From the NCBI GenBank assembly GCA_021234155.1, contig JAJEKV010000112.1, positions 2,474,282 to 2,538,281 of the forward strand: 64,000 nucleotides of DNA, in the 5' to 3' direction. This document shows positions 21,694 to 34,383 of the stretch, in pieces. The notes under the pieces are model-generated. The model made no database searches. It saw only the letters and a program-made list of their open reading frames with translations, and was not told the DNA's origin. A program made the translations under genes and the position numbers. The stretch is from Isoetes taiwanensis (taxonomy: Eukaryota > Streptophyta > Lycopodiopsida > Isoetales > Isoetaceae). Numbering within the stretch: the first letter of the stretch is position 1; each line of letters starts with the position of its first letter.

Positions 21694-23243
21694 TGTGACA
21701 TTCCAGGTATCTATACGGTATGCGTATGCATACCATGACACGTCACCGGGACACAATGGGCTTAATGGTCCAAGTGAGGGGTTAACCACAATGGTTTTTA
21801 TTAGCTATGTTAATAAAGCCAAAGGGCATAATTATGAATTATAATGGCCTAATTAACCTAATTAAGTCATTATGGTCTAATTAACTAATTATCACCAATA
21901 GGGGGGTGCCACCTGGCCCAAATCGATTGGCCAAAAGGGACTTACCATTTTGGGCCTAAGAATAGGGGTCCTACCCCATTTTCTCTCCCAAATTCGAATT
22001 GGGACTAAGGAGGAGCAGCAGCCAGCAGCCTAAGCTTGTTTTGCCAACATCTACCTACCAGTTTCGGGAAATGGATGCCTACCATGGATATGGTTCCAGC
22101 CAGGATACTGGTTAGTCAGTAGATAGGTCTCTTTTCTGCTGACACTTCTTTGAGTAGATGGAATGGTTAAATTCTCTTTATGAATTGTCTTGAATACATG
22201 GATGGTAGTTACATTAGTTCTTCCCGCTTCTTCCGTGTATTGGGAATTAAGGGAAGGGTAGTGGCCTAAAAGCTTCCTAGGATTAGAGATGTCTCTAGTT
22301 AGATCCCTTAATACCCAATAATGCGGCCTGTGCACAAGAGCCAACCTGGCTGGGGATGCTATAATGTGGTTCAGCACCAGATAACGAGTATGATGGTGAA
22401 TCGGGGGTGGGGTCTTGCCTAGCGCGGCTACAGGACTCCTATAGTGTGCTAGGCTTATAGCCGGTCACCGTGTGTGGGCCGGGTATGGGTCTGACACTCC
22501 CTGGGCCAGAGGGCGTGAGTCATAGATGGCCGTCCTGGGCTCGAATGGGTTGGTGAGCTGACCTTTAGATCTAGGAGAGTAAGTCGGGTACGGATGCGGG
22601 GGTCACTGAGGGGGCACGTGTTCTCTAGCACATCTAGGGATCCGTCATACTCGGGAAGGAGACGCCTCTCTGACCTGCCTCATCGGACTGGGGAGATGTA
22701 ATCCGGAGTAGTCCCGAAGGGTGATTCCTTGGGATTGCGCCTCCGGAGGGCTACAAGCACGTCATAGCATGATTCAGGCTATCTGCAAAGTGTGCACAGG
22801 AGAGGCGGATGGAATGGACAACCCTAGCCATTGTCTTATGCCAGCCAACGCCATGTTATACTTCCGTCTGTTGATATCTTGAGACCCTGGCCGTCAGTTG
22901 ACACCTTGGAGTCTGAGCCCGGGGTAGCGCCCTGTTAGTGTGTTATTTCATGTTGTTATGAATGGATTATCTTTGCCATGATGATGAGGATGGGCCACCC
23001 TTCGTGGTGGTATATTATTTTGCATTATGATTGTATGCTAACATATATGTATGCTTCCGCTATATAGGATTCCCCATAGAGGACGTGGGGCGAATGAACC
23101 TCCGTGATCCTCGCCCGGATACTTGGCCATCCCAAGTAGTCCGAGTACGACGGAGGACCTTGCCATGGTGAGTTAGTCGCCATGGGAGGGGAAGTCCCGT
23201 GTCTATACGATGGGGGCATCGTATGGATTCTGGGAGCGTCACA
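21694..23243 (+). repeat. 3' LTR
   Basis: Begins TGTGACATTCC and ends GAGCGTCACA. It aligns with the 5' LTR throughout. Differences in the first 160 bases amount to about five substitutions. Confidence 0.95.
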
Positions 23244-23248
23244 ATGGA
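23244..23248 (+). repeat. Target-site duplication ATGGA, right
   Basis: Identical to 7753-7757. Confidence 0.93.
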
Positions 23249-24090
23249 GAGTCCAAAAAAAGGCCACAGATGACTGCAAGTGCAACTCGTGATGATCTAT
23301 TGGATGCCACATCTGAAAAGATAGAAGAAGATTTTATCCCGGGACACCACAACAATCAAACATCCTGCGTTCTCCTCATGTGACGATGCTCTGCTATTAC
23401 GGGTAAAAAATAAGGTTAGATGCATTGCACGCAGTAAAACTCAAAAAAGGATGTAAATTGGCAGATGCTTTTGAGCAGAATGACAAACTGCAAGGGATGC
23501 ATTCGAGAAGCTTGGACGCAACAGAGACCCTAATGTGACTGAATGTGAGAACCAGACCTAGCTACTTTTGAGTTGCTTTCTCAAAATATAAGACAACATC
23601 GTCTGCTTCAGGAAGAGTCTGACAAGCAGGTAGTCCCTTTAAAATAGTATTGTATCCATTTCTAATCCAAATATCCAATATTCTGGTGTTGTCAGGTTTG
23701 ATGAGAATACTACGTTGATGGGCGAGCTCATGCTGCCACTGAAGACCTTAAAGTGCAACGTGGTGAAGCAAATTTGTAAAGTGCAACGTGGTGAAGCAAA
23801 TTTGTAGCATAATGAAGAATGTGAAATTCCTAGAAGTCTGATAGTAGCACAACCACCTCAAGCAGGAACTCTAAAGGCTCTCAATGAACTTAATGAGGAA
23901 ATTAGAAATTTGGAGGCTGAGAAAATGAATGCATCCCATTGCTCCCACGTCTTTATCTATCTATTATTTTTATCCTTTGTGCCTCTCTTTGAAATTTTTT
24001 GTTGTATTCATTCTCGGAAGCAGGGAAGCATTTTTTCTTTTATCCTGGCCTTCTTTATCTATTTGTGCCCCTCTTTGATACAGAGTTAAC
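23249..24090. other. Intergenic, possible LINE scraps
   Basis: No gene is supported. A 27-base block (AAGTGCAACGTGGTGAAGC...) is duplicated at about 23750 and 23778. On the minus strand near 23570-23630 a frame reads EADDVVLYFEKA, weakly LINE-RT-like. Confidence 0.35.
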
Positions 24091-24091
24091 T

Positions 24092-24190
24092 TCTGTTCTG
24101 GAAGAACTCAATTGGCAAACCATCCAAACCTGGGCATTTGCCTCTTTTTAGTTCAAAGACGGTCGAACCTAAATCATCAGCTGTCATAGC
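24092..24190 (-). pseudogene. LINE reverse transcriptase scrap
   Basis: The minus strand reads DDLGSTVFELKRGKCPGLDG and then LPIEFFQ. This matches the conserved start of non-LTR RT (ELKxGKxPGxDGLPxEF). Nothing else of the element is evident around it. Confidence 0.65.
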
Positions 24191-24530
24191 CACCTCTATG
24201 ACCCATTGATGACAAACCATTGATGGAAAATACAGCAGGAATCAAGACAATCTTTCTGAGTCAGCCTTCACGTACATGCCTTTCAGATGCTTTTTTGTAG
24301 CAAATTTTGTATCTGATGTTTAAATGAATAGACAAACTTTGTGTATCTAGCCTTGCATAAGTTGCACAAAATTAGAATTGGCATCGAAGCAGTAAAATTT
24401 TGCATCTACTTTCTTTGTGATGCCCTTTTGCTCTTTGGGTTTATAGGGTATTGAATATTTTGAGGCTTTTTTTGCATTTGATGCATGGGACAATACGCAT
24501 TTTTCTCTATGTGAATGCTTGATCAGGTTA

Positions 24531-24640
24531 GGAAAGAAAGAGATTATGCTCTTTGGATTGACGGATTGGTATGCACTTGAAACTAAACAAGATTATGCTC
24601 TTTGTATTGAAGGATTGGTACGCACTTGAAGCCGCACATT
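24531..24640. repeat. Imperfect tandem duplication, about 49-bp unit
   Basis: GATTATGCTCTTTGGATTGA...GCACTTGAA occurs twice in succession with a few substitutions. Confidence 0.75.
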
Positions 24641-24649
24641 TGACAGAGC

Positions 24650-27080
24650 ACATAAACATATTCCTCTATTGTGTGTAGTAGTAGAAGTAGCTCAACATCA
24701 ACACATCTTTATGTGCACACTTGGAGCTTAAAGAAGGAAAATAGTTGGTTAAACTGCAGGTAGTAAATTATAATTCTATTCCGATGGATCCCATGCTATT
24801 CTCATACATTTATGTATATTGAATTTTATTAAACACTTGTCAGGTTTAGAAATGTTGCAGATGTTTGAGAAATGCAATAGATAAACAAGTAATGTTCTAA
24901 GTTTTTTCTGACCAGTAGCAGAGAAACTAGAAACAACAAACCAACAAGATATGCAATCCGCTTTGGCACATCGCCGCCATTAGGCTCTTTCCATATTAGA
25001 GGCAATGGCTCAATTCAAATTTTTTTGTCCAAAGCCAGGTTGTGTTATACTCCACTCTGAAAATCTTTCTGACCAAATTTTTGTATGTGCGCTGGTATTG
25101 TTTCACCTATCTCCAAATCCCGTTCATTCATGCATCTAAAACCTGGGACTAAGACCCAGACCTCTGCCTGAAAGGGGCTTTTCTTTATTGGCTTTAAAAT
25201 CTTTGGATTTTTTGCATCCCCGAAAAACCTGTGAGCTCAAACTAGCAAAAAGCAATTTGTGTTCCATCCCAGCATTTGTCATCTGTTATTTGTGGTTGAT
25301 CACTGAAGGCTCTGTGTCAGACTAGAACCTAGATCTCAGGGCACTATAGAAGCAAGGAACGTGGGGCTGCTATTGCTCCTTGATAGTCTTTCTCATGATT
25401 AATCTCATTTTCAGTTTGCTGCTTCTCATAGGGCTTATTGTTCATTCCATTTATGATGCAGCTCAAGACACGAATGAATTTCATGCCTGCTTATGAACTA
25501 CTCGTCTGCATCTATACAGTCGATATTTGCTTGAAAAAACAAATGCTAACTCTAGCTATGAAGGATTTCAGTCAAAAGAAAATCATATGCATACCAATCG
25601 AACCCCATAGTAGCCAAATCCGTAATAACTGAAACCACAACATTAGTTTCCACTGCTTCAATAGCCATGGGCATTTGTGTCATACAACTATGCAAAACAT
25701 GTATAGAAATATACAATTGATGTTTGTTACTGATGATAGGGCTGTAATATCACCACGGGATCTACAATTAAAGTTGGCTATGAAATAGTGATGGGATTCC
25801 AGAAATTCGAGGGACTGTTAGATCTCCTACCTTTGCCTTCTGCCAAAGTAATTCTGCATGGAAATATGACGGGTAGTTGTAGTCTTGTGACTAGTTCATG
25901 ATCTCGTGCATCAAATGCTATGTGGTTCTTTGATGACATAGTAATACCACTACTGGATATGCAGCTAACATGTCAGTTTTAAATCCATTTGCTATCTGTG
26001 TGTTACTTTGTTGTAACTTAGTATACTGCACAGTAATTTATGTTTAACATAACACGGGTTGTTTCATTCTATTGATCAAACAACAGAGTGAAGTCAAGAA
26101 TGGGGCAATCCAAGGCATCGCCCAGATACTCTTTCACGATGCCAAAATAATTCGTTGAACCTTTCAACCAATTCCATTTTTTACTACATAGCCCGACCCA
26201 TAGGAAGGTAGCATAGTAATTAGGGAAAAATTGCTTAGGGCATATAAAACTCTACACAAAATTTCTTTTCGTTTGTATTATTGCTAAAACGTGTATTATG
26301 GCTTTTGGGCCTTTAGATCCTGGCACAATGCATAGAATATTCCCTCTATGCACATCTTGCACACACATTGAAGGTCTTCATGGGGTCAAATTGACCCGCT
26401 TTTAAAGGGGCGCCCCCTGACCCAACACCATGGCTTAAAACGGTATTTACGCAAACTGCATCCCATACAATACAGTAGCACATGAAATCGTAGTGTGCCC
26501 ATGGCATTCACATAAACACAAGAATCTGTGCATCCATGTTCACAATGGGACTACCACAATTTCCAACGGCATCAAATTTCTTGCTTTTCAGAACAAACCA
26601 AATAGAGGAATTGAACCTACCAAATCCAAGCCCAGAGGAATTGAACCTCTGTGTCTCACCAGAAGCTTGTTTTCCATTTGTATGGAAGGCCGTTATCAAG
26701 TCCTTTTACAGACTGGGAATAAAATAAGGAAAAGGGAAGATCAAATACCAACAGCCGTCTTCTGCTCTTCAGGGCAGAATCATGCCCGATCAACCAGCGT
26801 TTATGCCCAACAATCCATGGCCACGACCCCTGTTTTTCAACTACAAATTGCATTAGACCTTTCTTTTCCTTAAGCCCAGAGGAATTGAACCTCTGTGTTT
26901 CACCAGGAGCTTCCTTTTCATTTGTATGAGAGGCCGTTCCTTTTGCGTCTAACAACCCATGGCCACGCCCCCTGTCAAAACAGACTAACAAACAAGCAAC
27001 AGAAAAAAAAACCCCAAGCCGCCATCCATAGTATTCCTACAGAAGAAAGAAGAAACGGAGGCGCCATAGCTGCCACAGTG
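24650..27080. other. Intergenic region with a duplicated tRNA-arm-like word
   Basis: No gene is supported. AGCCCAGAGGAATTGAACCT is present twice (26630 and 26875) with similar downstream sequence. The minus-strand reading contains a T-arm-like CAGAGGTTCAATTCCTCTG, but no full cloverleaf can be drawn. Confidence 0.4.
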
Positions 27081-27081
27081 C

Positions 27082-27321
27082 CTACACAAGCATGGAAAAA
27101 TGCAAGAAACTAATATGGAAAAATGAAGAGGTGATAAGACGACAATGCTGGCCCCGAGAAACTACGGTTTCATAGCTCAATCCCACATCCAAGTAACCTA
27201 TGTTCTTGTTTTGAATGTAAAACCAGATAGCGGAACAAATGGCGATTAAACAACTGGTTACAGGTACGGAAGGCATGGATTTGCAAAACAGGTCTGATAT
27301 CTGTACTATCAGAACCGCCAA
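27082..27321 (-). pseudogene. Rhomboid-like protease, N-terminal fragment
   Basis: From an ATG at 27276 (the frame is open from 27321) the protein reads MPSVPVTSCLIAICSAIWFY, then QNKNIGYLDVGLSYETVV and CRLITSSFFHISFLHF. This matches the first transmembrane helix and the WRxITSxFSHISxLHLxFN motif of plant rhomboid-like (RBL) proteins. It stops at TAG (27082-27084) just before the expected FNMSALW; the downstream bases still read ALW. The catalytic GxSG and later helices are absent nearby. Either an exon boundary was missed or this is a decayed gene; I favour decay. Confidence 0.6.
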
Positions 27322-27599
27322 TCACAGCGAATTTGAAAGGAGAGCCGCCACCTGCAGCCACCTGCAGGAGACGAAATTGGAAAGCCCTTGGCTGCTCAGG
27401 CTCAGCATGTGCCAAGGGTGCACGCAGGATCCTATCCACAGGCCGACCTTAGCGAACTCAAAAATACAGTTTCTTCCCGAAAACCAATTGCCAGCGTCAG
27501 CAATCTACGTATTCTTATACGAATACACCATAAAACATTCAACAATCATAGGTTATAAACATACGCTTTTTGATCGTGCAAACATTATTATGTAATCTT

Positions 27600-27952
27600 A
27601 AAAACAATGCCTGACTTTAATATTAGGCTCAACCTTCAAACATTTCAAGCTGACAGAACCTTTAAATGTTTGAAGTTGACATAGAATTCCCAACAATAGT
27701 CAAGACATCTCCACTTTGATGCAAGAACCTATGTTAATGACCCTTAGAAAGGTTGTATTTTGATCAATTTATTGAAGTAGATTTCCATTATAGTAGGGGA
27801 TATGTGCTCATTGCAGGCATTTATTTCAATGCATGCATGTGGAACTAACTTGATAAACAAAATTCCTTCTTTCTATTGGATATCTTCAGCACCTGATAAC
27901 TTGCACCAAATATCTTCTACACAGGGTGGCCTTTGAGCCGAGTCGAACAAAA
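27600..27952. other. AT-rich intergenic DNA
   Basis: Nothing recognisable. Confidence 0.4.
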
Positions 27953-27986
27953 GAAATGTTCGTGGTGGCCTTAGCCGCCGCGGCAA
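27953..27986. repeat. GC-rich near-palindrome, copy 2
   Basis: GAAATGTTCG followed by GTGGCCTTAGCCGCCGCGGC. It is related to 5891-5928, with the same lead-in word. Confidence 0.55.
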
Positions 27987-30900
27987 AGTGTTGCTTTATT
28001 ATGCTTTGTAAATAAAAGTAAGATTCCTTCTAGTTCTTGTGAGGATCCCTAAGTTCAAGAAGTACCTCAATTACACAGTCTAGTTCTTGTAGGAAAAGTA
28101 GGCCCTGATAAAGAGTACTGTAGGTTCAATAAGGGCTAAAAGAAGGATGGTATGATGGAGCTGGTTTCCATCACATTTTGAAAACCAGCCCCATAATACC
28201 ATCCTCCTTTTAGTCCTCTACACCTGCAAAAATATTTCTGGACTCAAAAGTAACTACTGGTACCAATTTTCGTTGGAAACCTCCTTTGCTTGTACTTTCT
28301 TTGTCTCAATGGCATTTTCAGAAGAGATTGCCACCACATGCCAGAGCTTAAAGAACCACAATCCTGCCAAAAAAAAGTCCAGCGTGCCATCAAACCATGA
28401 GAATGCAGGAAAATCTGTTTACATTTTAAGTATAACTTATAAAAAAGCCTGCACACATTCAACAGCTGCTTTAGCTTCATATCATGTTGCCCCAAACTAA
28501 GAACTAAGTTTGCAAAAGCAAAGAGAGGAGTTAAAGAGGAATCTATGTCAGAGGAAGAAGCATTTAACAGACTCGGACAATTTTCGACGAATAAACTGTT
28601 ATTAACTCACAAATGTTGATTATTAAACCCTAACAAAAGGACGTTAAATGAAAGAAACAAACCATTTTCTGCGCTTAAGTTAGTAGCAAAGAGAAACACA
28701 AACAGACAGCAAAAGAAAAGAACTAAAGAGAGAGCTTCGTGTTAAGTACCTGAGATCGGGCAAGTAGGGCAGCTTAAGCTCCGCCGGTAAAGCTGTACAT
28801 TTATCTTACAGAATGGAAGTACTTACAGTGTCTTTAAATCAAGGGTTTGCATTGTGTGCAGGTGCCAGCTAATTAGACAGACAATTGTTCACAACAACAC
28901 GTTTGCATACCGCGTTATCTTAATTCAGTTCGACCCTACCAATTTAATATGCTATGTGCCCGTTCATATACACCCACAGGAAAAACATTCAATATTTCCA
29001 AACCCATGTTAGAAATACAATTTGCACATGGTTCTAGACCCCATTTTAGATTGCACATACACCAATGTTGCATCCAAGAAAGAGTGACCAATGTAAAGCA
29101 TACCATACTTCCTCATGCATGTAGCTCAATTTTATCAAAAGCCTTGGGTTTTTTTAAGTGCAAAGCTCGCATCAATGGTAAGTGGATTGATGACGTCAAC
29201 AGATCAAGCAAACTGCTAGAGGCTTAAGAATAAGGAACTTTTTTTATGCCTAATCCAACACTAATTCAAAGTCAAGTGATAGATGTGGAGAATTAAGGGT
29301 CAAATGATAGGTATGGATTATTGAAGCAATGGCGTCAAGGTGCATTTAAACATGAAGGATAGAAGATTGTGTCTAGCGCAAGATCAAAGGATTTGGAAAA
29401 TGATAATCATTGAAATGCTTTGCTTGCGAACAAGTGAAATGTGTACAATAGAAGAGACTAAAATTGCAATATGTAGCATAATAACAGGGGGTTACTTTTG
29501 TATTTTTGTACGCTTTTCACTAAGGTTTTGCTATGATTTTGTGGTGTATTTCAATTGATGTACTAATGCGTACATCTAGAGCGCGCATACACAGATAGTG
29601 ATTTTCATGTTTTCTTTCAATGGTGGGCACCCATGCTTTTTTTGTTTTTTAAACTGGTGGTATATTAGTGGTCTACATGGCATGCAGGCCTCGAAGGTCT
29701 TAATTTTAGGGTTAGAAATTTCTTTATCAAACTCTGGATGTGGCTTCAAGGGCTAATTTGGGCAAACATAGATAGGGCCTGGACGTGCTCCTGTGTTTCA
29801 TTATGTTAAAAAATGGAGACGCGTGCATAACCTAGGCAGAAGCCACCGATCTTGTTTGAATGGGATCAGTAGCGTTGAATCCAAATTGATCTTATTTCAA
29901 AGGAATCACAAGGTGAGTCCGGATTCATTTGGTGCATAAAATTTTGCCATTGCGGGTTGAAGAGGCCTTGTAGAACCGGAGGCCGAGTTCGATGAAGATG
30001 GGTAACGGAGTTCGATTCTTTGGCGCGGCCGGTCGGGATAGGTTGCATCCCGTTCCCACGCATTTCTTGGTTTCATGTAGCTTGATCCGGGCCCGGCTTC
30101 TCTTATTATCATCCGACAAGGGGATTCATAGAGTTTTTGAACAGGATTGCGGATTAACTATTAACTTGAATATCTAGCACAATCGCTGCTAATATTTTCT
30201 CATCTATGCTTTTTCTCATATTTACAGATCGCAATGAGACATATAGGATATTTGTGGATCCGGCATAAGTAGAGCATAGTATACAGACGAATCAGACTGG
30301 ATATTAGAGTAGAGTCGGACAACTTATTTTTGGGTTTTTTGTAACACTATCATGCATGTAACTTGTCTCTCGCATGCCGAATCGTAGGAATCCAACCGCA
30401 ATGCATCTGCTTCGGATGTCTGGATGACGTCTATGGAAAGTCCAAGAAAAATGGGCCACAAACTTGAGGTAATTCAATCCTGCCTTCCCAGTCCGTGATT
30501 CTTGTATTGTGTTAGATACTTTTCTTAAGCATCAACTTCGTCTGCTGCATCTGACTTAGCAGACTTGAATATTTTGCCTGCCACGGGAATGTTTTTGATG
30601 GAGATGTGTTACTGGTTTCTTCTAAGAGAATAAAACCACTCGAAGAAGAATATGATGTGGTCATTTTTCCCAGCAATGCACACATGGACAGAACCAATAT
30701 TCTGAGTGGCAGAGACACATATAAAACCAATACTCGGAGTGACAGAGTTGGGCTGAGAACTCTTTTGCTTCCCTTTCCTATTATATCTTCGTGCTTTACT
30801 TGGAATGCTCAACTCAACACATCCATCAGGTTCTGGGCAACGGCTGCAGCCAATATGACTTATGATTTGCCTAAATGGTTTAGGAAGATGGGCATTTGAG

Positions 30901-31283
30901 ATAGAAACAAGCATGGATACAAAGTGGAATGATGGTAATCCGAACTCTGGTTCCAAAATGCAGAGAAATTTGTCACATCTCTTCTTTGTTCATATGTCCA
31001 TGAGATGTTATCTATGGAATGATGCAAAAACTTGCTATGTATCTAGTGGTTATTGTTGGTGAAAATTGCAAAATATCATAGCAATAGGTGCTATGAAAAA
31101 TATAGAAATTTATCCAAACCTTCTGTGGTTATAGCAATCTACTCCTCTATGAACTCGTTGCCCATATATAAGGTATATTTTTGCAGAGCCTTGAAAGATA
31201 TACCATCCATCATTAGAGTATTAGGTAATATCCCCTACACCATCCTTAAGGCCCCGAAGGGGCCAAAATTTTTTTTAGTTAAC
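27987..31283. other. Intergenic region without a recognisable gene
   Basis: Open frames of up to 115 codons occur (30609-30956 minus, 28949-29227 plus), but none has a known motif. A GC-richer patch at about 29930-30130 looks like decayed transposon sequence. A small hairpin GGCCCCGAAGGGGCC lies near 31250. Confidence 0.4.
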
Positions 31284-31732
31284 ACAAACCATTAATACAA
31301 TTAATAACATTATTAACACAAACCATTGCATTTGACATATTTAAATTAAAATCCCCCTTAAACCCCCTTTGGTTTGGGTGCATATTCACACGGGGGGTTA
31401 CTTCGGGCAACGAGAGCTGTCGGATGGGCATATTTGCCCTTTATTCCAAGATCTGGACTGTACATAGCGATCCTCGTTTGTGGGGTATGCATGTACAAGT
31501 TTTTATATACTGTATATTAAAGTTTGCAAAATACTATAAGATTTGAGAGAATGTACTTAATGGTGTTAATTTTGTACATGTATTGTAAATTTTTTGAGGC
31601 TCTCGCTGCCCTACGTAACCCCCCGTGTGAATATGCACCCAAACCAAAGGGGATTTAAGGGGGATTTTAATTTAAATATGTCAAATGCAATGGTTTGTGT
31701 TAATAATGTTATTAATTGTATTAATGGTTTGT
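31284..31732. mobile_element. Foldback/MITE-like element with 133-bp arms
   Basis: The left arm (31284-31416) begins ACAAACCATTAATACAATTA and contains GGTTTGGGTGCATATTCACA. The right arm (31600-31732) is its reverse complement with only a few mismatches. The spacer (31417-31599) is AT-rich and non-coding. No target duplication is obvious. It is typical of a non-autonomous inverted-repeat transposon. Confidence 0.8.
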
Positions 31733-34380
31733 ATCATGGACTTAAAGAAAGGATTTTGCAAATTTCAAACATAGGCATGATATAGTCTTTCAAATCAACT
31801 TTTCAATATGGAAAAGCTCATTGGAAAGAAGCCAAAAGACTAGTCACGGTTTCTCAAGAGATTAAGTAACATGTCATATCTTTCAATGATAGTTCCAGAA
31901 GCTTTTGCCGATGTGAATAGTAAAAAATCCATCTTTGTGTATGGGACACAAAGGACTAATATGTGGCAAAAGGGTAAGTAACAATTATTAGTTGCTTCAA
32001 ACCAACTTTTGATTTGTGGGTTTTGGATCAACCTCTATAAACGTGGAGTCCTTGCAAGGACATCCCCTATATGGTGCAATACACATAAAGCAATATGTGT
32101 GTGGTGTGCACATTTCATAGACATTTATTCTATCTACTTTGTTAATTTAAAAGTTTCCGGTTTGGCTAGCAATGTTTTTGGAATTTTTCTTATTTTTATT
32201 TCCTAAGATTTTAGGGGTTCTGTTGGCCGGGAAAACTTCCCGATAGATTTTTTTCCGCGTGATTTTTGGCTCTTGGATTTCTATCCTTGATCGCATCGAC
32301 AGAGCATGCCACATGCATCTCAAGGGCATATTGCATGCATCTCGGTGGCATCTATGAAGATATATTCAAAGGGATTTTCTTTGCATCGGAGCGCATCTAA
32401 AAGTTTCTTTCATAGGGAGTTTTTTCTTCGAATGATTTTTCCTTTTCGGCAATCTAGGCATCGATGTTGACCGGATGGAAGACTCTGAGGGGACGTCTAG
32501 AAGCCAGGCTATTATGTTTTGGCATCACAAGTTTATTGGGCAAGCCAGTTACAAGTTATGCATGAGATAAAACCTATCTCGATACAGGTATGTTTCACCA
32601 TTTTTTGTGCCATAGCTTTAGAGTACTCTAAGCTTCTTTTAAGCTTAGAATATCGGCAAATAATAGTGGGCCTGCATACAAGAAAAAACAATCTGCTTTC
32701 TTAATTTCAAGCTTCAAACCATGTTATTTATTCTTTGTTATCCGTATCTATTTTGTTTCTACTTGAAGGTTCAGTGGAAGGACTTATTGTTCATCAATAA
32801 GATGGCCACAAAGTTCTTCTACAAAGTGATATTCAAATCATTTCTATTTGTTCTTTGTTATCTATATGTATTTTGTTTCTCCTTGAAGGTCCATTGGAAG
32901 AAGTTGTCGCTCATCAATAAGGTGGCTACAAAACTCTTCTACAAAGTGATATTTTACCAGGTGTGCTCTATAATATTTATTCTTACCAGGCATGCCCAAT
33001 CATTTCACTTCCTTTTTTTTTATCAAATTATGCTTTTGAGGTGTCCTTTGGGTTCAAGTTGGTTGTAGTCCTTTGTTGCTATGCATTTACATACGAATGT
33101 CTTGGTTTGGGTTGGAGTTGGTGTCGTTTTTTGATGCTATGCATTTAGATATGAATGCTCTAGCTTTATTAAAAACATAATGTTAGACCTTGGTTCTCTG
33201 AATGCATTACTTTTGCTTTCTAATGTAAGATTACCCTGCCCTACTGTGTTTTGTTATAGGGTCCAAATATGCATGCTAATGTTATACAACGCTGGAAGAT
33301 TCTTCTCAAGCATTATATGCCTAATAGAGGCATGTAAAGCCACCGTACAAGTTGCCATGTCTCTAGGAGAGTGCTCTTGCTCATATATTTAAGACAAATG
33401 CATTTCAGTTAATGCCGCATGCATTTGTTACAACAGCTACGTACGTGACATAATGAGTGTGTTGTATCAGGTAAACCAGAATGAATGTCGTTCAATAAAA
33501 TTGAAACAAAAGTCAGTTACTGTTCAAATTGTATGACAGTCCATGTCTAATGGATTTGTGTAGTCATCAAGTCAGAACCTTACATTTAAACATCTTCCGG
33601 ATGGACAAGAAAATGCTTGACATTCAGACAAGTAGGATTTTTAAAATTGGGGAAATTTTCTTCCGCATATTCTATATAATAGATTCTATGCCAACGTAAA
33701 GAGAATGGACCAACATGAATATATGTTATCTGATGATGTACATGTTGAAACTCCATGCATTAGTTAATAAGGCCATATCTAAGCATGAAGGCACTAATGC
33801 CAATGTTCTCTTCAATATCTAATCTTTTGGTTACTGCCCGAGCTCTTAGAGACAATAATGCAATGACAAGGAGAAAGCACAAGGAAGAAAGCAAGGAAAG
33901 TAGGTTATATCAACATCTGAGAATGCAGCTTGATTTACAATAACAGCTGCAAAATACAGCTGGAATTATTACATCAGTCCATGTAGTCTCCTAGAGATGT
34001 GCATAAGAAATGGAAAGAAACTACGGAACATTTGTCTGCTGGTGCAAATATGAAGCAGTGTCTAAATTGTCCTCTCTTTGGGAGGACTGCTTACGTTTTT
34101 CCTTTGTTAAAGAAGGGACGAAGCGGAGGACTGAGGCAGGGTCTATGAACATACAAAATTTGGATCTGCATGAAGGGCAATAGCCTAAGACACTTAAAAC
34201 AGTCTATTCTGCAAACATTTGCCTTCAATGAGAAATTCCTAGGAAGCTGTTCCATTTGCCATCCCACAGATCCATTTGAGGTACTTGGCTCAACAAAAAC
34301 AGTCAATTGTCAATGCATGTGTAAAAAGCGCAATGGACATTGGAGCCCAACATTATCCAATACCTAAAATCTGGTATATA
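31733..34380. other. Intergenic region with a local duplication
   Basis: About 115 bp at 32718-32831 is repeated at 32833-32950 (shared TCTTTGTTATC, TTGAAGGT, CATCAATAAG and TTCTTCTACAAAGTGATATT). The 115-codon frame across it is itself internally duplicated and has no known motif. Nothing else is supported. Confidence 0.6.
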
Positions 34381-34383
34381 TAC

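Larger units (their letters stand above)
7758..23243 (+). mobile_element. Complete Ty3/gypsy chromodomain LTR retrotransposon with accessory genes
   Basis: Order: 5' LTR (7758-9300), PBS, unknown ORF1, histone H3 copy, unknown ORF2, acidic ORF3, gag, a tandem second copy of ORF2-ORF3-gag, then protease, RT, RNase H, integrase with a chromodomain-like end, polypurine tract and 3' LTR (21694-23243). The order PR-RT-RH-IN places it in Ty3/gypsy (Metaviridae), and the C-terminal chromodomain-like segment suggests a chromovirus lineage. All long frames carry stops or frameshifts and the RT lacks its catalytic block, so this copy cannot move on its own. The two LTRs differ by a few percent in the parts I compared, which argues for an old but still well-preserved insertion. 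The 4-kb accessory region and the internal duplication make it far longer than typical chromoviruses. Confidence 0.95.

Noticed and set aside
26620-26935. Two tRNA genes suggested by a T-arm-like word
   Set aside because: No acceptor or anticodon stem of correct geometry can be drawn around either copy.
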